DNA of 28,416 nucleotides from Ga0074139 sp964515195. GTDB lineage: Bacteria; Bdellovibrionota; Bdellovibrionia; Bdellovibrionales; Bdellovibrionaceae. Position 1 is the stretch's first letter, and every line of letters starts with the position of its first letter. Made by a program: the position numbers and the translations under genes. The notes beneath the pieces are model-generated. The model was given only the letters and a program-made list of their open reading frames with translations, did not search any database and had not been told where the DNA came from. Location: the NCBI GenBank assembly GCA_964515195.1, contig CAZETK010000044.1, positions 1 to 28,416 of the forward strand, given 5' to 3'. This document shows positions 1-7,273 of the stretch, in pieces.

Positions 1-2
1 AA

Positions 3-1010
3 CAAAACTGGGCTGTGTATTTTAGCTCGAAGAGTTCTCATTCTGTATTGACCTATCTAGAGGACCAAGGTGAAGACCTCACAGGTCTGATAGATGTGTT
101 GGGATCGCACTTTGAGCTGATGCGAGACACCTCCAGTTGGGTTTCAGCTCCCGAGATGGAATATTTTTTAGAAAAAATCGCTCAGTTGCATGGCTCACAA
201 CAACCCGATATTTTGAAGCGAGTCGGTCATAAACAAGCTCAACTTCACTCTTGGGGTGTGCTTGACAGTGTTTTGAAGATGATGACAAAGCCTCAAGAGA
301 TTTTCGTTCAGCCCCAACGCTTCATGAGCTACTTTGTGTCGCCAGAGCCACCTTTGGAAAATATCAATCGAACAGATGAAGGCATTTCCTTTGATTGGCC
401 CCTGCCGGGAGATCAATACCCTCACGTAACAGAGTATTTGAAAGCTGCCTTGGAATCGCTTCCCACTTACATGGGGCAAGAATTGGCGGTTTGCCGTTGG
501 GTCAACATTCATCTGGAAATCAAATGGCCGATGAAATCCAGCACTTTATTCAAAGAGGATCTAGGGCATCAGATCTCTCCTCAACTTTTGCAAAATGTGG
601 TTGAGGAACTCCAAAAAAGCCAGCGTGACTTAGAAGAAAAAAACCGTGAACTTCAGTCCAAGAATGAAGAGTTATTGCAATATACACAAAATTTAAGTCA
701 GGCCCCTGTTACATCAGCACCTCGATTTCAAGATTTGACGACTGATCCAGAATTCCCAGGTCATCGCTTGGTGCAGAACGTGGCCCGATTGCACGATTAT
801 CTAGTGCGGGCTCAGCAGCTAATCACCATGATTTTGGCGGAAAACAAAGCCAATGCCGCAGTCAAAGAAGCCATGCGAAGAATGGATTGGGACTATGTTA
901 AATCTCAATATCCACGCACGGTTGCTGAAAGTGTCGAGACTTTGCGGCAAATGCAGAATAAGCATCGACATTACCAAAAACCTATGCCGAAGGAGCCTCC
1001 TCATGTCTGA
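3..1010 (+). CDS. sensor-like protein of unknown function with coiled coil (5' end may be cut by window)
   Basis: The frame is open to the left edge, so the true start may lie outside; a GTG at 15 is the first visible candidate but has no clear ribosome site. The first ~185 residues look like a globular, Trp/Pro-rich domain (for example WGVLDSVLKMM and SYFVSPEPP). I believe such a domain occurs at the N-terminus of some deltaproteobacterial sensor kinases, but I cannot name the family. It is followed by a heptad-like coiled coil (LQKSQRDLEEKNRELQSKNE, about residues 200-225) and a helical tail of ~90 residues. No H-box or ATPase motifs are present, so this is not a kinase as it stands. The stop overlaps the eno start by 8 bp, with the eno ribosome site inside this gene, so the two are probably co-transcribed and coupled. 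Function unknown; a regulatory or scaffolding role is only a guess. Confidence 0.7.
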   Translation, partial: QNWAVYFSSKSSHSVLTYLEDQGEDLTGLIDVLGSHFELMRDTSSWVSAPEMEYFLEKIAQLHGSQQPDILKRVGHKQAQLHSWGVLDSVLKMMTKPQEIFVQPQRFMSYFVSPEPPLENINRTDEGISFDWPLPGDQYPHVTEYLKAALESLPTYMGQELAVCRWVNIHLEIKWPMKSSTLFKEDLGHQISPQLLQNVVEELQKSQRDLEEKNRELQSKNEELLQYTQNLSQAPVTSAPRFQDLTTDPEFPGHRLVQNVARLHDYLVRAQQLITMILAENKANAAVKEAMRRMDWDYVKSQYPRTVAESVETLRQMQNKHRHYQKPMPKEPPHV

Positions 1011-2280
1011 GATCATCGAAGTAAAGGCCCGCGAAATTCTAGACAGCCGTGGTAACCCCACGGTGGAAGTGGAAATCTTGACCTCTCTGGGGCAGCTTGC
1101 GCGGGCGGCAGTTCCCTCTGGCGCATCCACTGGGGCCCATGAAGCCTGTGAACTTCGAGATGGAGATAAAAGTCGTTACTTGGGTAAGGGTGTTACTAAG
1201 GCTGTTGAAAATGTTCGAGACAAGATCGCTCCTGAATTGATTGGTCTGCCTTGTATGGATCAAGTTTTTATTGATCGCCTCCTTCGAGACCTGGATGGTA
1301 CCGAGAATAAAACCAAACTGGGAGCCAATGCTATTTTGGGTGTCTCATTGGCTGTTGCGAAAGCGGGGGCCATGAGTGCGGGTCTGCCATTGTACCGTTA
1401 CGTCGGTGGATCCCAGGCTTGCCGCCTTCCTGTTCCCCTGATGAATGTTCTGAATGGAGGCGCCCACGCCAACAATGGACTCGATGTTCAAGAGTTTATG
1501 ATTGTGCCTGTGGTGAAAAATTCATTTCGTGAATCTTTACGGGCAGGTTCAGAAATTTTTCACACTCTTAAAAAAATTCTCGGGAAAAAAGGTTTGTCCA
1601 CGGCCGTGGGAGATGAGGGGGGATTTGCTCCCAAGTTATCCGGTAATCAAGAGGCTATGGACCTTTTAATGGAGGCAATTTCCGAAGCAGGTTATGAACC
1701 GGGTCAAAATGTTTTTCTGGCTTTGGATGTGGCTGCCACCGAACTTTTTGATAAAGGTCATTATCGCTGGGAAGGAAAATCTCTTCTGCCCCAAGAGCTT
1801 CTGGAAATCTATAAGGCCTGGAGCGAAAAATATCCGTTAGTCTCGATTGAGGATGGTTTTTCAGAAGATGATTGGGACTCTTGGCAAAAAGTGACGGCCT
1901 CCCTAGGTTCGGAAATTCAGCTAGTCGGTGACGATTTATTCGTGACGAATCCCAAAAGACTTAAGACGGGAATTGAGCGAAAGGCCGCCAACGCTTTGCT
2001 TGTAAAAGTAAACCAGATCGGCACTTTGACGGAAACTTTTGAGGCTGTTAACTTGGCTCAACGATCCGGCTACAACACAGTTATGTCCCATCGGAGCGGT
2101 GAAACCGAAGACACTATCATTGCCGATTTAGCCGTGGCATTGGGTTGCCAGCAAATCAAAACCGGAAGTCTCTGCCGTACAGATCGAACCGCCAAGTACA
2201 ATCAACTCCTTCGTATTGAAGAAGACCTGGCGGGACTTGGACAGTATTGGGATAAGGATGGATTTTTTTTCAGAATATAG
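1003..2280 (+). CDS. eno: enolase (phosphopyruvate hydratase)
   Basis: Converts 2-phosphoglycerate to phosphoenolpyruvate in glycolysis; cytosolic, Mg-dependent, and in many bacteria part of the RNA degradosome. The 425-aa product has normal enolase length and starts with the canonical EVKAREILDSRGNPTVEVE. The mobile loop SGASTG, the His155/Glu164 pair in HANNGLDVQEF, the metal-loop segment VGDEGGFAP, the catalytic-lysine region LVKVNQIGTLTE and the SHRSGETEDT motif are all intact. The ATG at 1003 was chosen because it begins the conserved N-terminus and has AGGAG at 991-995; the frame stays open 150 bp upstream, but that part overlaps the preceding gene and is not enolase-like. An eno-ftsB neighbourhood is common in proteobacteria. 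Confidence 0.97.
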   Translation: MSEIIEVKAREILDSRGNPTVEVEILTSLGQLARAAVPSGASTGAHEACELRDGDKSRYLGKGVTKAVENVRDKIAPELIGLPCMDQVFIDRLLRDLDGTENKTKLGANAILGVSLAVAKAGAMSAGLPLYRYVGGSQACRLPVPLMNVLNGGAHANNGLDVQEFMIVPVVKNSFRESLRAGSEIFHTLKKILGKKGLSTAVGDEGGFAPKLSGNQEAMDLLMEAISEAGYEPGQNVFLALDVAATELFDKGHYRWEGKSLLPQELLEIYKAWSEKYPLVSIEDGFSEDDWDSWQKVTASLGSEIQLVGDDLFVTNPKRLKTGIERKAANALLVKVNQIGTLTETFEAVNLAQRSGYNTVMSHRSGETEDTIIADLAVALGCQQIKTGSLCRTDRTAKYNQLLRIEEDLAGLGQYWDKDGFFFRI

Positions 2281-2326
2281 TCCAGTCCTTCTCCCGAAAC
2301 GACGTGCTTAGTTTTACAATAGGCGT

Positions 2327-2635
2327 ATGAGACCGATCCGCAAGACTGCCCTTTGGGTTCGAGAGACCCTTAATCATCCCACCCATGTATTTTTATTTTG
2401 CGGGCTGTTTTTTGTTCTGACCTTATCTTTAAACGGTGTTCCGTTGCGTCTTTGGGGACTGCATCGAGATCTAGACCGATTCACCCAAGAAATAGCTAAA
2501 AATCGCAAAGATATCAGCCTTTTAGAAGCTAGGCTGAAGCAGGCTAAGGACCCCTCATTTATTGAAAGAGAGGCTCGTGATAGGCTTGATCTAGCGGGTC
2601 AGAACGACCTCATATTCGTTTTTCCAACGCAGTGA
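2327..2635 (+). CDS. ftsB: FtsB/DivIC-family septum formation protein
   Basis: Small bitopic division protein of 102 aa. It has a short basic cytoplasmic N-terminus, one transmembrane helix (about residues 20-40, FLFCGLFFVLTLSLNG), and then a periplasmic coiled coil (about 45-75). The C-terminal segment FIEREARDRLDLAGQNDLIF matches the family pattern of a conserved E-x-x-A-R-x-x-L-x-L-hydrophobic stretch ending in a short strand. In the family the protein joins FtsL and FtsQ and helps activate septal peptidoglycan synthesis. It lies 46 bp after eno in the same direction, as in many Gram-negative genomes, which supports the call. The start is ATG at 2327 with a weak AGG just upstream. A generic small coiled-coil membrane protein is the alternative. 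Confidence 0.85.
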   Translation: MRPIRKTALWVRETLNHPTHVFLFCGLFFVLTLSLNGVPLRLWGLHRDLDRFTQEIAKNRKDISLLEARLKQAKDPSFIEREARDRLDLAGQNDLIFVFPTQ

Positions 2636-2773
2636 ACGTCTTGTTATTTTTGCAGGACAGCAATCGTGCCCCTTGCTATTTTCAATTTTAGGTCTAGAAT
2701 CATAGCTCTAAATTTGGTCATAAAGCCTCATTATTTCAATAGGTTAGTGTGGCCGATCTTAGAGAATCAATTG

Positions 2774-2786
2774 CGAACATTGTTCG
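2774..2786. promoter_or_regulatory. 13-bp palindrome just upstream of the HTH gene, candidate operator
   Basis: CGAACA-T-TGTTCG is a perfect inverted repeat with a 1-bp centre. It ends 11 bp before the ATG at 2798, overlapping the region where the ribosome site (GAAGAAGG) begins. Its position before a small XRE-type DNA-binding protein suggests autoregulation, and through it control of polA transcription. Six-base arms occur by chance several times in a window this size, so the argument rests on location. Confidence 0.35.
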
Positions 2787-2797
2787 AAGAAGGCTTT

Positions 2798-3091
2798 ATG
2801 TCAGATTCAAAACCTCGATGGAAGCATGATGAAATTCGACTCCTCCGACTTCGTCTTGGATGGACTCAGGCAGATCTCGCAAGAAGACTTAGTTGTGATC
2901 TTCAATTGGTTGAATCACTCGAGATCGGATCAAAGGTTGCAGCCATAGAGGTAGTCCATAAATTAGAACTTATTGCACACCAAGCGGATCTATGTGGCGA
3001 AGAAATTCAAAACAGACCTGTAGCGGAAAATATGTGTGACCAAGAGCAGTTGGGTCAGGTGGAGCTTAACAAAATCATTAAAAAATTATAG
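2798..3091 (+). CDS. small XRE-type helix-turn-helix protein
   Basis: 97-aa protein. Residues ~10-60 fit an XRE/Cro-like HTH: DEIRLLRLRLGWTQADLARR gives helices 1-2, followed by LSCDLQLVESLEIGSK as the recognition helix and turn. The rest is an acidic tail with no recognisable domain. The frame is open back to 2666, but that part is AT-rich and unlike coding sequence, and the ATG at 2798 has a purine-rich GAAGAAGG site, so I take 2798. The gene ends 10 bp before polA in the same direction, so the two are probably one transcript. Likely a transcriptional regulator, possibly acting on its own promoter through the palindrome at 2774-2786; the target is inferred only. Confidence 0.8.
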   Translation: MSDSKPRWKHDEIRLLRLRLGWTQADLARRLSCDLQLVESLEIGSKVAAIEVVHKLELIAHQADLCGEEIQNRPVAENMCDQEQLGQVELNKIIKKL

Positions 3092-3101
3092 TCTCCTCGG
3101 G

Positions 3102-5660
3102 ATGAAAAAAATTTATCTCGTTGATGTCAGCTCACTTTTTTTTCGGGCCTTTTATGCTATTCGTCCTTTAACTGCCCCCAATGGAACCCCTGTGAATGCC
3201 ACCTATGGACTGATGTCCATGTTGGTTAAGCTACTTAAGACAGAACGACCTAACTACCTTGTTTTTTGTTACGATCGGAAAGAGCCTTCCTTTCGCAAGG
3301 ACCTCTATGAAGCCTATAAGGCTAATCGCACCGAAATGCCGGACGATCTGGCTCAGCAAATTCCTTATATTAAGAAAATCGCCGACCTCTTGGGAATTCC
3401 TTCATTAGAGGTTCCTCAGTACGAGGCTGATGATTTAATTGGCTCTATCACCCGTGTCGCTTTAGAAAATAAATTTGAAGTCGTGATTGTTAGTGGCGAT
3501 AAGGATTTCGCTCAACTTATAAAGCCCGGTGTGATCCTTTACGACACCATGAAAGAAACGAAAATGGGTCCTAAAGAAGTGGTTGATAAGTGGGGCGTAC
3601 ACCCCGAGCAATTTCAAGACTACCTGGCGATTGTAGGCGACTCTTCTGACAACATTCCAGGTGTGAGTGGATTAGGTCCCAAGGGGGCCCAGAAACTTCT
3701 TGTCAACTATGGGTCGCTTGAAAAAATTTACAGCCAGTTGGATAAGGTCACTCCGGCCGGGACACAAGAAAAGCTTAGAAAAAATCAAGATATGGCCTTT
3801 CTTTCGAAGAAGTTGGTGACGATTGATCAAAATGCACCAGTGGACACCAATCTGGAAAGTTACCGTCTGCGGGGAATGAAAAAGCCAGAGCTACGAAAAC
3901 TATTGCAGGAGCTAAACTTCAGAACATTCGAAAAAAATCTTTTGGGTGACGAATCATCGGCAGGTGAAGTGGAAGACTCGCTATCAGCGTCCGCTGCGGA
4001 TTCGGTTATTGAAAGTGCAGTGATTTCGGAATCCAAAATCTCGTCGCCCAGTTCAACAACCTCTGAGGCGCACAAAGATGAGGTTTACACCGTTACGGTG
4101 CAAGAATTCTTGCAACAAACCCAATCTTTAAAAAGTCTTTGGGCCTGGTCACAGCCTCAGGGGTTGTTTTTCTTCGATGAGAACCGAATTTGGAGCGTCA
4201 CAGGGGACCTCGCTCAACTGCAAAAGGAATTGGAAGCTCGAAAGGTTCTATGGTCGGGATTTGATTTAAAATCATTCTGGCGCGAGCTTCAGGGTTTTAA
4301 TCCCCAAATCCGTTGGGATTCCATGATCGCAAGTTATGTGGTTCGAGCTGGTGATTGCTCTGATTTTCATAAGGTCTATCATATCAACACGGGTGAAACC
4401 CTTTCTGATTTGGCAGGTCCAGGAGAATACTTAAGGGCCCAGCTTCAACTTAAAAATGTGCTAACTGAAAAGCTAAACTCCGGCGGGGGTGATAAAGTAT
4501 ATCGAGAGCTGGATTTGCCCCTGGCCCCGATTCTTTTGCGAATGGAGAGGCGAGGCATTAAAATTGATGTGGAATATCTGAAAAACTTCAGCGAAGAGTT
4601 AGCCCAGGATCTTGCGAAAACCGAAAAGGAAGTATGGGATTTAGCCGGGGAAAGTTTCAATGTCGGCAGCACCAAACAACTGGGCGCGATTCTATTCGAT
4701 AAATTGAAGTTACCCGTCATTAAGAAAACCAAGACCGGTTACTCTACTGATAATGATGTTCTTCAAGAACTGAATCATCCCATCGGGAACTTGGTGTTGG
4801 AATTCCGTGAGCTGGCCAAGCTGAAATCCACATATGTAGATGCTCTTCCAGCGTTAGCTCATAAAGATACCCACCGGGTGCACACCCATTTTAATCAGGC
4901 ACTAACCACCACAGGACGTCTTTCAAGTACAAACCCCAACCTGCAAAACCTGCCGATCCGGACCGAACGGGGAGCAAGAGTTCGTGAGGCTTTTATTGCA
5001 GAAAAGGGAAGAAGGCTTTTGAGCGTGGATTATTCGCAAATTGAACTTCGGATTTTGGCTCATATTTCACAAGATAAAGGACTTATTCGCGCCTTCCGCG
5101 AAGATTTGGATATTCATGCGGCGACGGCAAGTGAAGTCTTCGGAGTAAAACTATCTGAAGTCACGGCTGATCAACGCCGTAAAGCTAAGGCTGTTAATTT
5201 TGGAATTGCCTATGGCCAGGGAGCCTTCGGCCTTGCCGAGACACTGGGGATTCCACGCTCAGAGGCCCAAGCCATTATCAAACGCTACTTCGAAAAATTT
5301 ATTGGCATTAAAGAGTACATTGAAGAAACAGTGAAATCTGCCTATGAGAAAGGCTATGTCGAAACTCTGTTTGGCCGACGTCGTTATTTGGATGAATTAA
5401 AAAACCGAAGTCCCGCAATTAGGAAGTTCGGAGAACGAGCGGCTATTAATGCCCCGATTCAGGGAACGGCCTCGGACCTGATGAAAAAGGCCATGATCGA
5501 GCTGGATCAAAAATGTCCCTTGGATCTTCTACTGCAAATTCACGATGAATTGGTCTTTGAGGCCACACCTGACGATATTGCAAAATGGGAAAGAGAAATC
5601 ATTCAAATCATGGAAAGCGTAATGAAGTTGGATGTCCCGCTAAAAGTAAACGCAAAGTAA
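3102..5660 (+). CDS. polA: DNA polymerase I, proofreading domain degenerate
   Basis: 852 aa. The N-terminal 5'-3' exonuclease domain (1-~290) has YLVDVSSLFFRAFYA, the acidic cluster EADDLIGS, and the H3TH segment GDSSDNIPGVSGLGPKGAQK. A Ser/Glu-rich linker follows (~290-325), then a 3'-5' exonuclease-like fold in which the usual D-x-E motif is absent (QGLFFFDENRIWS instead), so proofreading is probably lost, as in Taq. Polymerase motif A is DYSQIELR (643-650), motif B RRKAKAVNFGIAYG (from 692) and motif C IHDELVFE (813-820), all intact. The enzyme does gap filling, Okazaki-fragment maturation and repair. The C-terminus ends only ~37 residues after motif C, lacking the usual NWDxAH-type tail. 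ATG 3102 was chosen for the conserved MKKIYLVD start; the longer reading from 3036 overlaps the HTH gene. Confidence 0.97.
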   Translation: MKKIYLVDVSSLFFRAFYAIRPLTAPNGTPVNATYGLMSMLVKLLKTERPNYLVFCYDRKEPSFRKDLYEAYKANRTEMPDDLAQQIPYIKKIADLLGIPSLEVPQYEADDLIGSITRVALENKFEVVIVSGDKDFAQLIKPGVILYDTMKETKMGPKEVVDKWGVHPEQFQDYLAIVGDSSDNIPGVSGLGPKGAQKLLVNYGSLEKIYSQLDKVTPAGTQEKLRKNQDMAFLSKKLVTIDQNAPVDTNLESYRLRGMKKPELRKLLQELNFRTFEKNLLGDESSAGEVEDSLSASAADSVIESAVISESKISSPSSTTSEAHKDEVYTVTVQEFLQQTQSLKSLWAWSQPQGLFFFDENRIWSVTGDLAQLQKELEARKVLWSGFDLKSFWRELQGFNPQIRWDSMIASYVVRAGDCSDFHKVYHINTGETLSDLAGPGEYLRAQLQLKNVLTEKLNSGGGDKVYRELDLPLAPILLRMERRGIKIDVEYLKNFSEELAQDLAKTEKEVWDLAGESFNVGSTKQLGAILFDKLKLPVIKKTKTGYSTDNDVLQELNHPIGNLVLEFRELAKLKSTYVDALPALAHKDTHRVHTHFNQALTTTGRLSSTNPNLQNLPIRTERGARVREAFIAEKGRRLLSVDYSQIELRILAHISQDKGLIRAFREDLDIHAATASEVFGVKLSEVTADQRRKAKAVNFGIAYGQGAFGLAETLGIPRSEAQAIIKRYFEKFIGIKEYIEETVKSAYEKGYVETLFGRRRYLDELKNRSPAIRKFGERAAINAPIQGTASDLMKKAMIELDQKCPLDLLLQIHDELVFEATPDDIAKWEREIIQIMESVMKLDVPLKVNAK

Positions 5661-5726
5661 GAGAACCCTTTAAGACTGTAACTAGCCTTGAGATAAGTTA
5701 GTCAAATGGGCTCTTCGTGTAATCTA

Positions 5727-6287
5727 TTATTCGGTTTCCCAGCCGACGACTCGGCCTCCCTCAAAGAAAATGATACGTTTTTCTGTTCTATGACCGTCTT
5801 GTGTCGAAACTGATCGGCTGTAACGCCATCTTTCATTTTTAAACAGAGGATTGCCTGAAATTTCACGCAATAATGGTTCTCCCCATGATTTGCGAACGTA
5901 ATCCATGGGCATTCCAATGGCGATATCACCGGATTTGATGATTTCTTGCATCTCCCGGGTCGGAGTCTGCGAGCGAGTCCACACCTTCTTATCAAGTGCC
6001 CACTCCTGTTTAGCATCGATATTGGGTAGGGATAGGTATTCCAACCTCTCTTTTTGATTTCTGAACCAAGGTAAAAGTTTGGAATAATGTTCCTTTTCCC
6101 GCTGTGTGGAAAGGACTCTTTCATAACTTTTAATCTGGCCACTGACCCATTGCTCATCGCTTTGAGATACTGATGAAGTAGGAGAGTTCAGGCTTTCTCG
6201 TTGTTTTCGCTCATGTAATCGTTTTGACACCGAGGAGCAGGAAACTTGAAGAGTTATAAGAAACAGGACCAGTAGACGTATCATCAT
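5727..6287 (-). CDS. lipoprotein with C-terminal BamE/SmpA-like domain
   Basis: 186 aa. The N-terminus MMIRLLVLFLITLQVSC is a lipoprotein-type signal with Cys at 17; the residue at -3 is Gln, an unusual lipobox. After a charged helical region (~20-105), residues ~115-186 fit the BamE/SmpA/OmlA pattern: IAIGMPMDYVRKSWGEP, then WRYSR, then a strand-turn IIFFEGGRVVGWE. Family members are outer-membrane lipoproteins that help the BAM complex or stabilise the envelope, but BamE itself is usually ~110 aa, so this is a larger relative of unknown specific role. It is convergent with polA and divergent from the FliL-like gene. Start: two adjacent ATG codons (6287 and 6284), with no strong ribosome site. 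A second open frame over 5702-6157 is an overlap artefact. Confidence 0.8.
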   Translation of the reverse strand: MMIRLLVLFLITLQVSCSSVSKRLHERKQRESLNSPTSSVSQSDEQWVSGQIKSYERVLSTQREKEHYSKLLPWFRNQKERLEYLSLPNIDAKQEWALDKKVWTRSQTPTREMQEIIKSGDIAIGMPMDYVRKSWGEPLLREISGNPLFKNERWRYSRSVSTQDGHRTEKRIIFFEGGRVVGWETE

Positions 6288-6302
6288 ATCTGTGGATTCT
6301 CA

Positions 6303-6308
6303 ATTATA
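6303..6308 (-). promoter_or_regulatory. candidate -10 element of the BamE-like lipoprotein gene
   Basis: On the minus strand the divergent spacer reads TATAAT, a perfect -10 hexamer, 15 bp before the lipoprotein start. No convincing -35 hexamer sits 16-18 bp upstream, so this is tentative. Confidence 0.35.
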
Positions 6309-6345
6309 TCTTGAAGACTTCCCAGTCCTGTTTTTATGATAGTCC

Positions 6346-6352
6346 AAGGAGA
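6346..6352 (+). promoter_or_regulatory. strong ribosome-binding site deciding a TTG start
   Basis: AAGGAGA lies 6 bp before TTG at 6359, ideal spacing. The same frame is open back to 6311, but that stretch has no ribosome site, so the FliL-like gene most likely begins at this TTG. Confidence 0.75.
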
Positions 6353-6358
6353 ACAATT

Positions 6359-7273
6359 TTGACTGACAAAAAAACTCCCGGCACCTCGTCGAAAGTCGAG
6401 GACGAGAAAGCGGGCGCAGAGATTGATCCTGATCTGATGAGCTTGGAAGAGCTTGATAAGGTTATCGCGGAGGAAGATCCCGATGCTTTACAGGGCTTGG
6501 AAAGCGTTCGCGATATTGGAGAAGCTGATAGTTCTCCCACCCTAGAGCCTTTACTTCCTGAGGAGTATCTTAATCATTTAAAAGCCCCCCGACTAGGGAG
6601 GTGGATTCAGAGAACTAAGACCAAAGGAATTTTGCTTTGGATATGGGCTAAGACACAATCTGTTGAAAGTGGAAAGCGACTCATCACTTGGAGCCTTAAA
6701 ACCTTTCAGGATTTGCAGCAGCAAATCCGAAGTTACATCAAAACCTTCAAAGAATGGCCGCTGAATCGACGTTTAGCTTTTTCCATGGGAGTGGTTTTAC
6801 TGACAGGAACTTTTATTTTTACCTACTTGGCATTTGTGAAAAAGTCTTTTCACACCAAACATGAACTTTTCATGACATCCTTATTAAGTTGGTCAGAAGA
6901 TGTTATTGAAATCGCGGACGGGACAAATAATGAGACCTTCTACAATTCGACAAGAATCCCCAAGAACATTTTTAATTTAAGAAAAATCGTTGTAAATATC
7001 CGTCCTTCTGAAAATTCGGGTCCCAATCCCATGGCAGCCTTTGAGTTCAGCCTTGAAGGAAATTCGACAGAGGTTTTAATTGAAATAAAGGATCGAGAAG
7101 GGGAAATCCTGGATCGTGTGCAACGTGCTGTTGAAGAATATTCTTTTGATGAACTCAACAGTGCCAACGGAAAAAGGATGATAACAGAAAAGGTGAGGGC
7201 CACCATCAATGGCCTTCTCACCCTTGGGAAAATTCGTCACGTCTTCATTCAAGGTGTTATCTTTAAGCCTTAA
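6359..7273 (+). CDS. FliL-like membrane protein with long acidic cytoplasmic extension
   Basis: 304 aa from a TTG start set by AAGGAGA at 6346-6352. Residues 1-~75 are acidic and low in hydrophobics. Residues ~75-135 are basic and helical with several Trp, possibly membrane-associated. One TM helix follows (~138-160, FSMGVVLLTGTFIFTYLAF). The periplasmic C-terminus (~190-304) fits the FliL pattern: KIVVNIRP, then strand EVLIEIKDREGEILDRVQRA, then ELNSANGKRMITEKVRATIN and a final strand HVFIQGVIF. FliL proteins ring and stabilise flagellar stators. Here no flagellar genes are near and the cytoplasmic part is much longer than in classical FliL (~160-180 aa in total). A stator-associated role is plausible but unproven. 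It is convergent with the activator gene, the coding ends overlapping by 4 bp. Confidence 0.75.
   Translation: MTDKKTPGTSSKVEDEKAGAEIDPDLMSLEELDKVIAEEDPDALQGLESVRDIGEADSSPTLEPLLPEEYLNHLKAPRLGRWIQRTKTKGILLWIWAKTQSVESGKRLITWSLKTFQDLQQQIRSYIKTFKEWPLNRRLAFSMGVVLLTGTFIFTYLAFVKKSFHTKHELFMTSLLSWSEDVIEIADGTNNETFYNSTRIPKNIFNLRKIVVNIRPSENSGPNPMAAFEFSLEGNSTEVLIEIKDREGEILDRVQRAVEEYSFDELNSANGKRMITEKVRATINGLLTLGKIRHVFIQGVIFKP

Noticed and set aside
853..1002. In-frame extension of eno to an upstream ATG
   Set aside because: It overlaps the preceding gene, is not enolase-like, and ATG 1003 has a ribosome site and the conserved N-terminus.
2659..2677. AGCAA/TTGCT stem followed by T-rich sequence, possible terminator after ftsB
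   Set aside because: Only a 5-bp stem with a 9-nt loop; too weak to call.
2666..2797. In-frame extension of the HTH protein
   Set aside because: AT-rich, not coding-like, and it includes the palindrome; ATG 2798 has a good ribosome site.
3036..3101. In-frame extension of polA
   Set aside because: It overlaps the HTH gene in another frame; the conserved polA start is ATG 3102.
5702..6157. Minus-strand open frame of 151 codons
   Set aside because: It overlaps the lipoprotein gene in another frame and shows no domain or signal.
6311..6340. TTGAAG-18 bp-TATGAT promoter-like pair before the FliL-like gene
   Set aside because: Transcription would start inside the ribosome site, leaving almost no leader; probably fortuitous.
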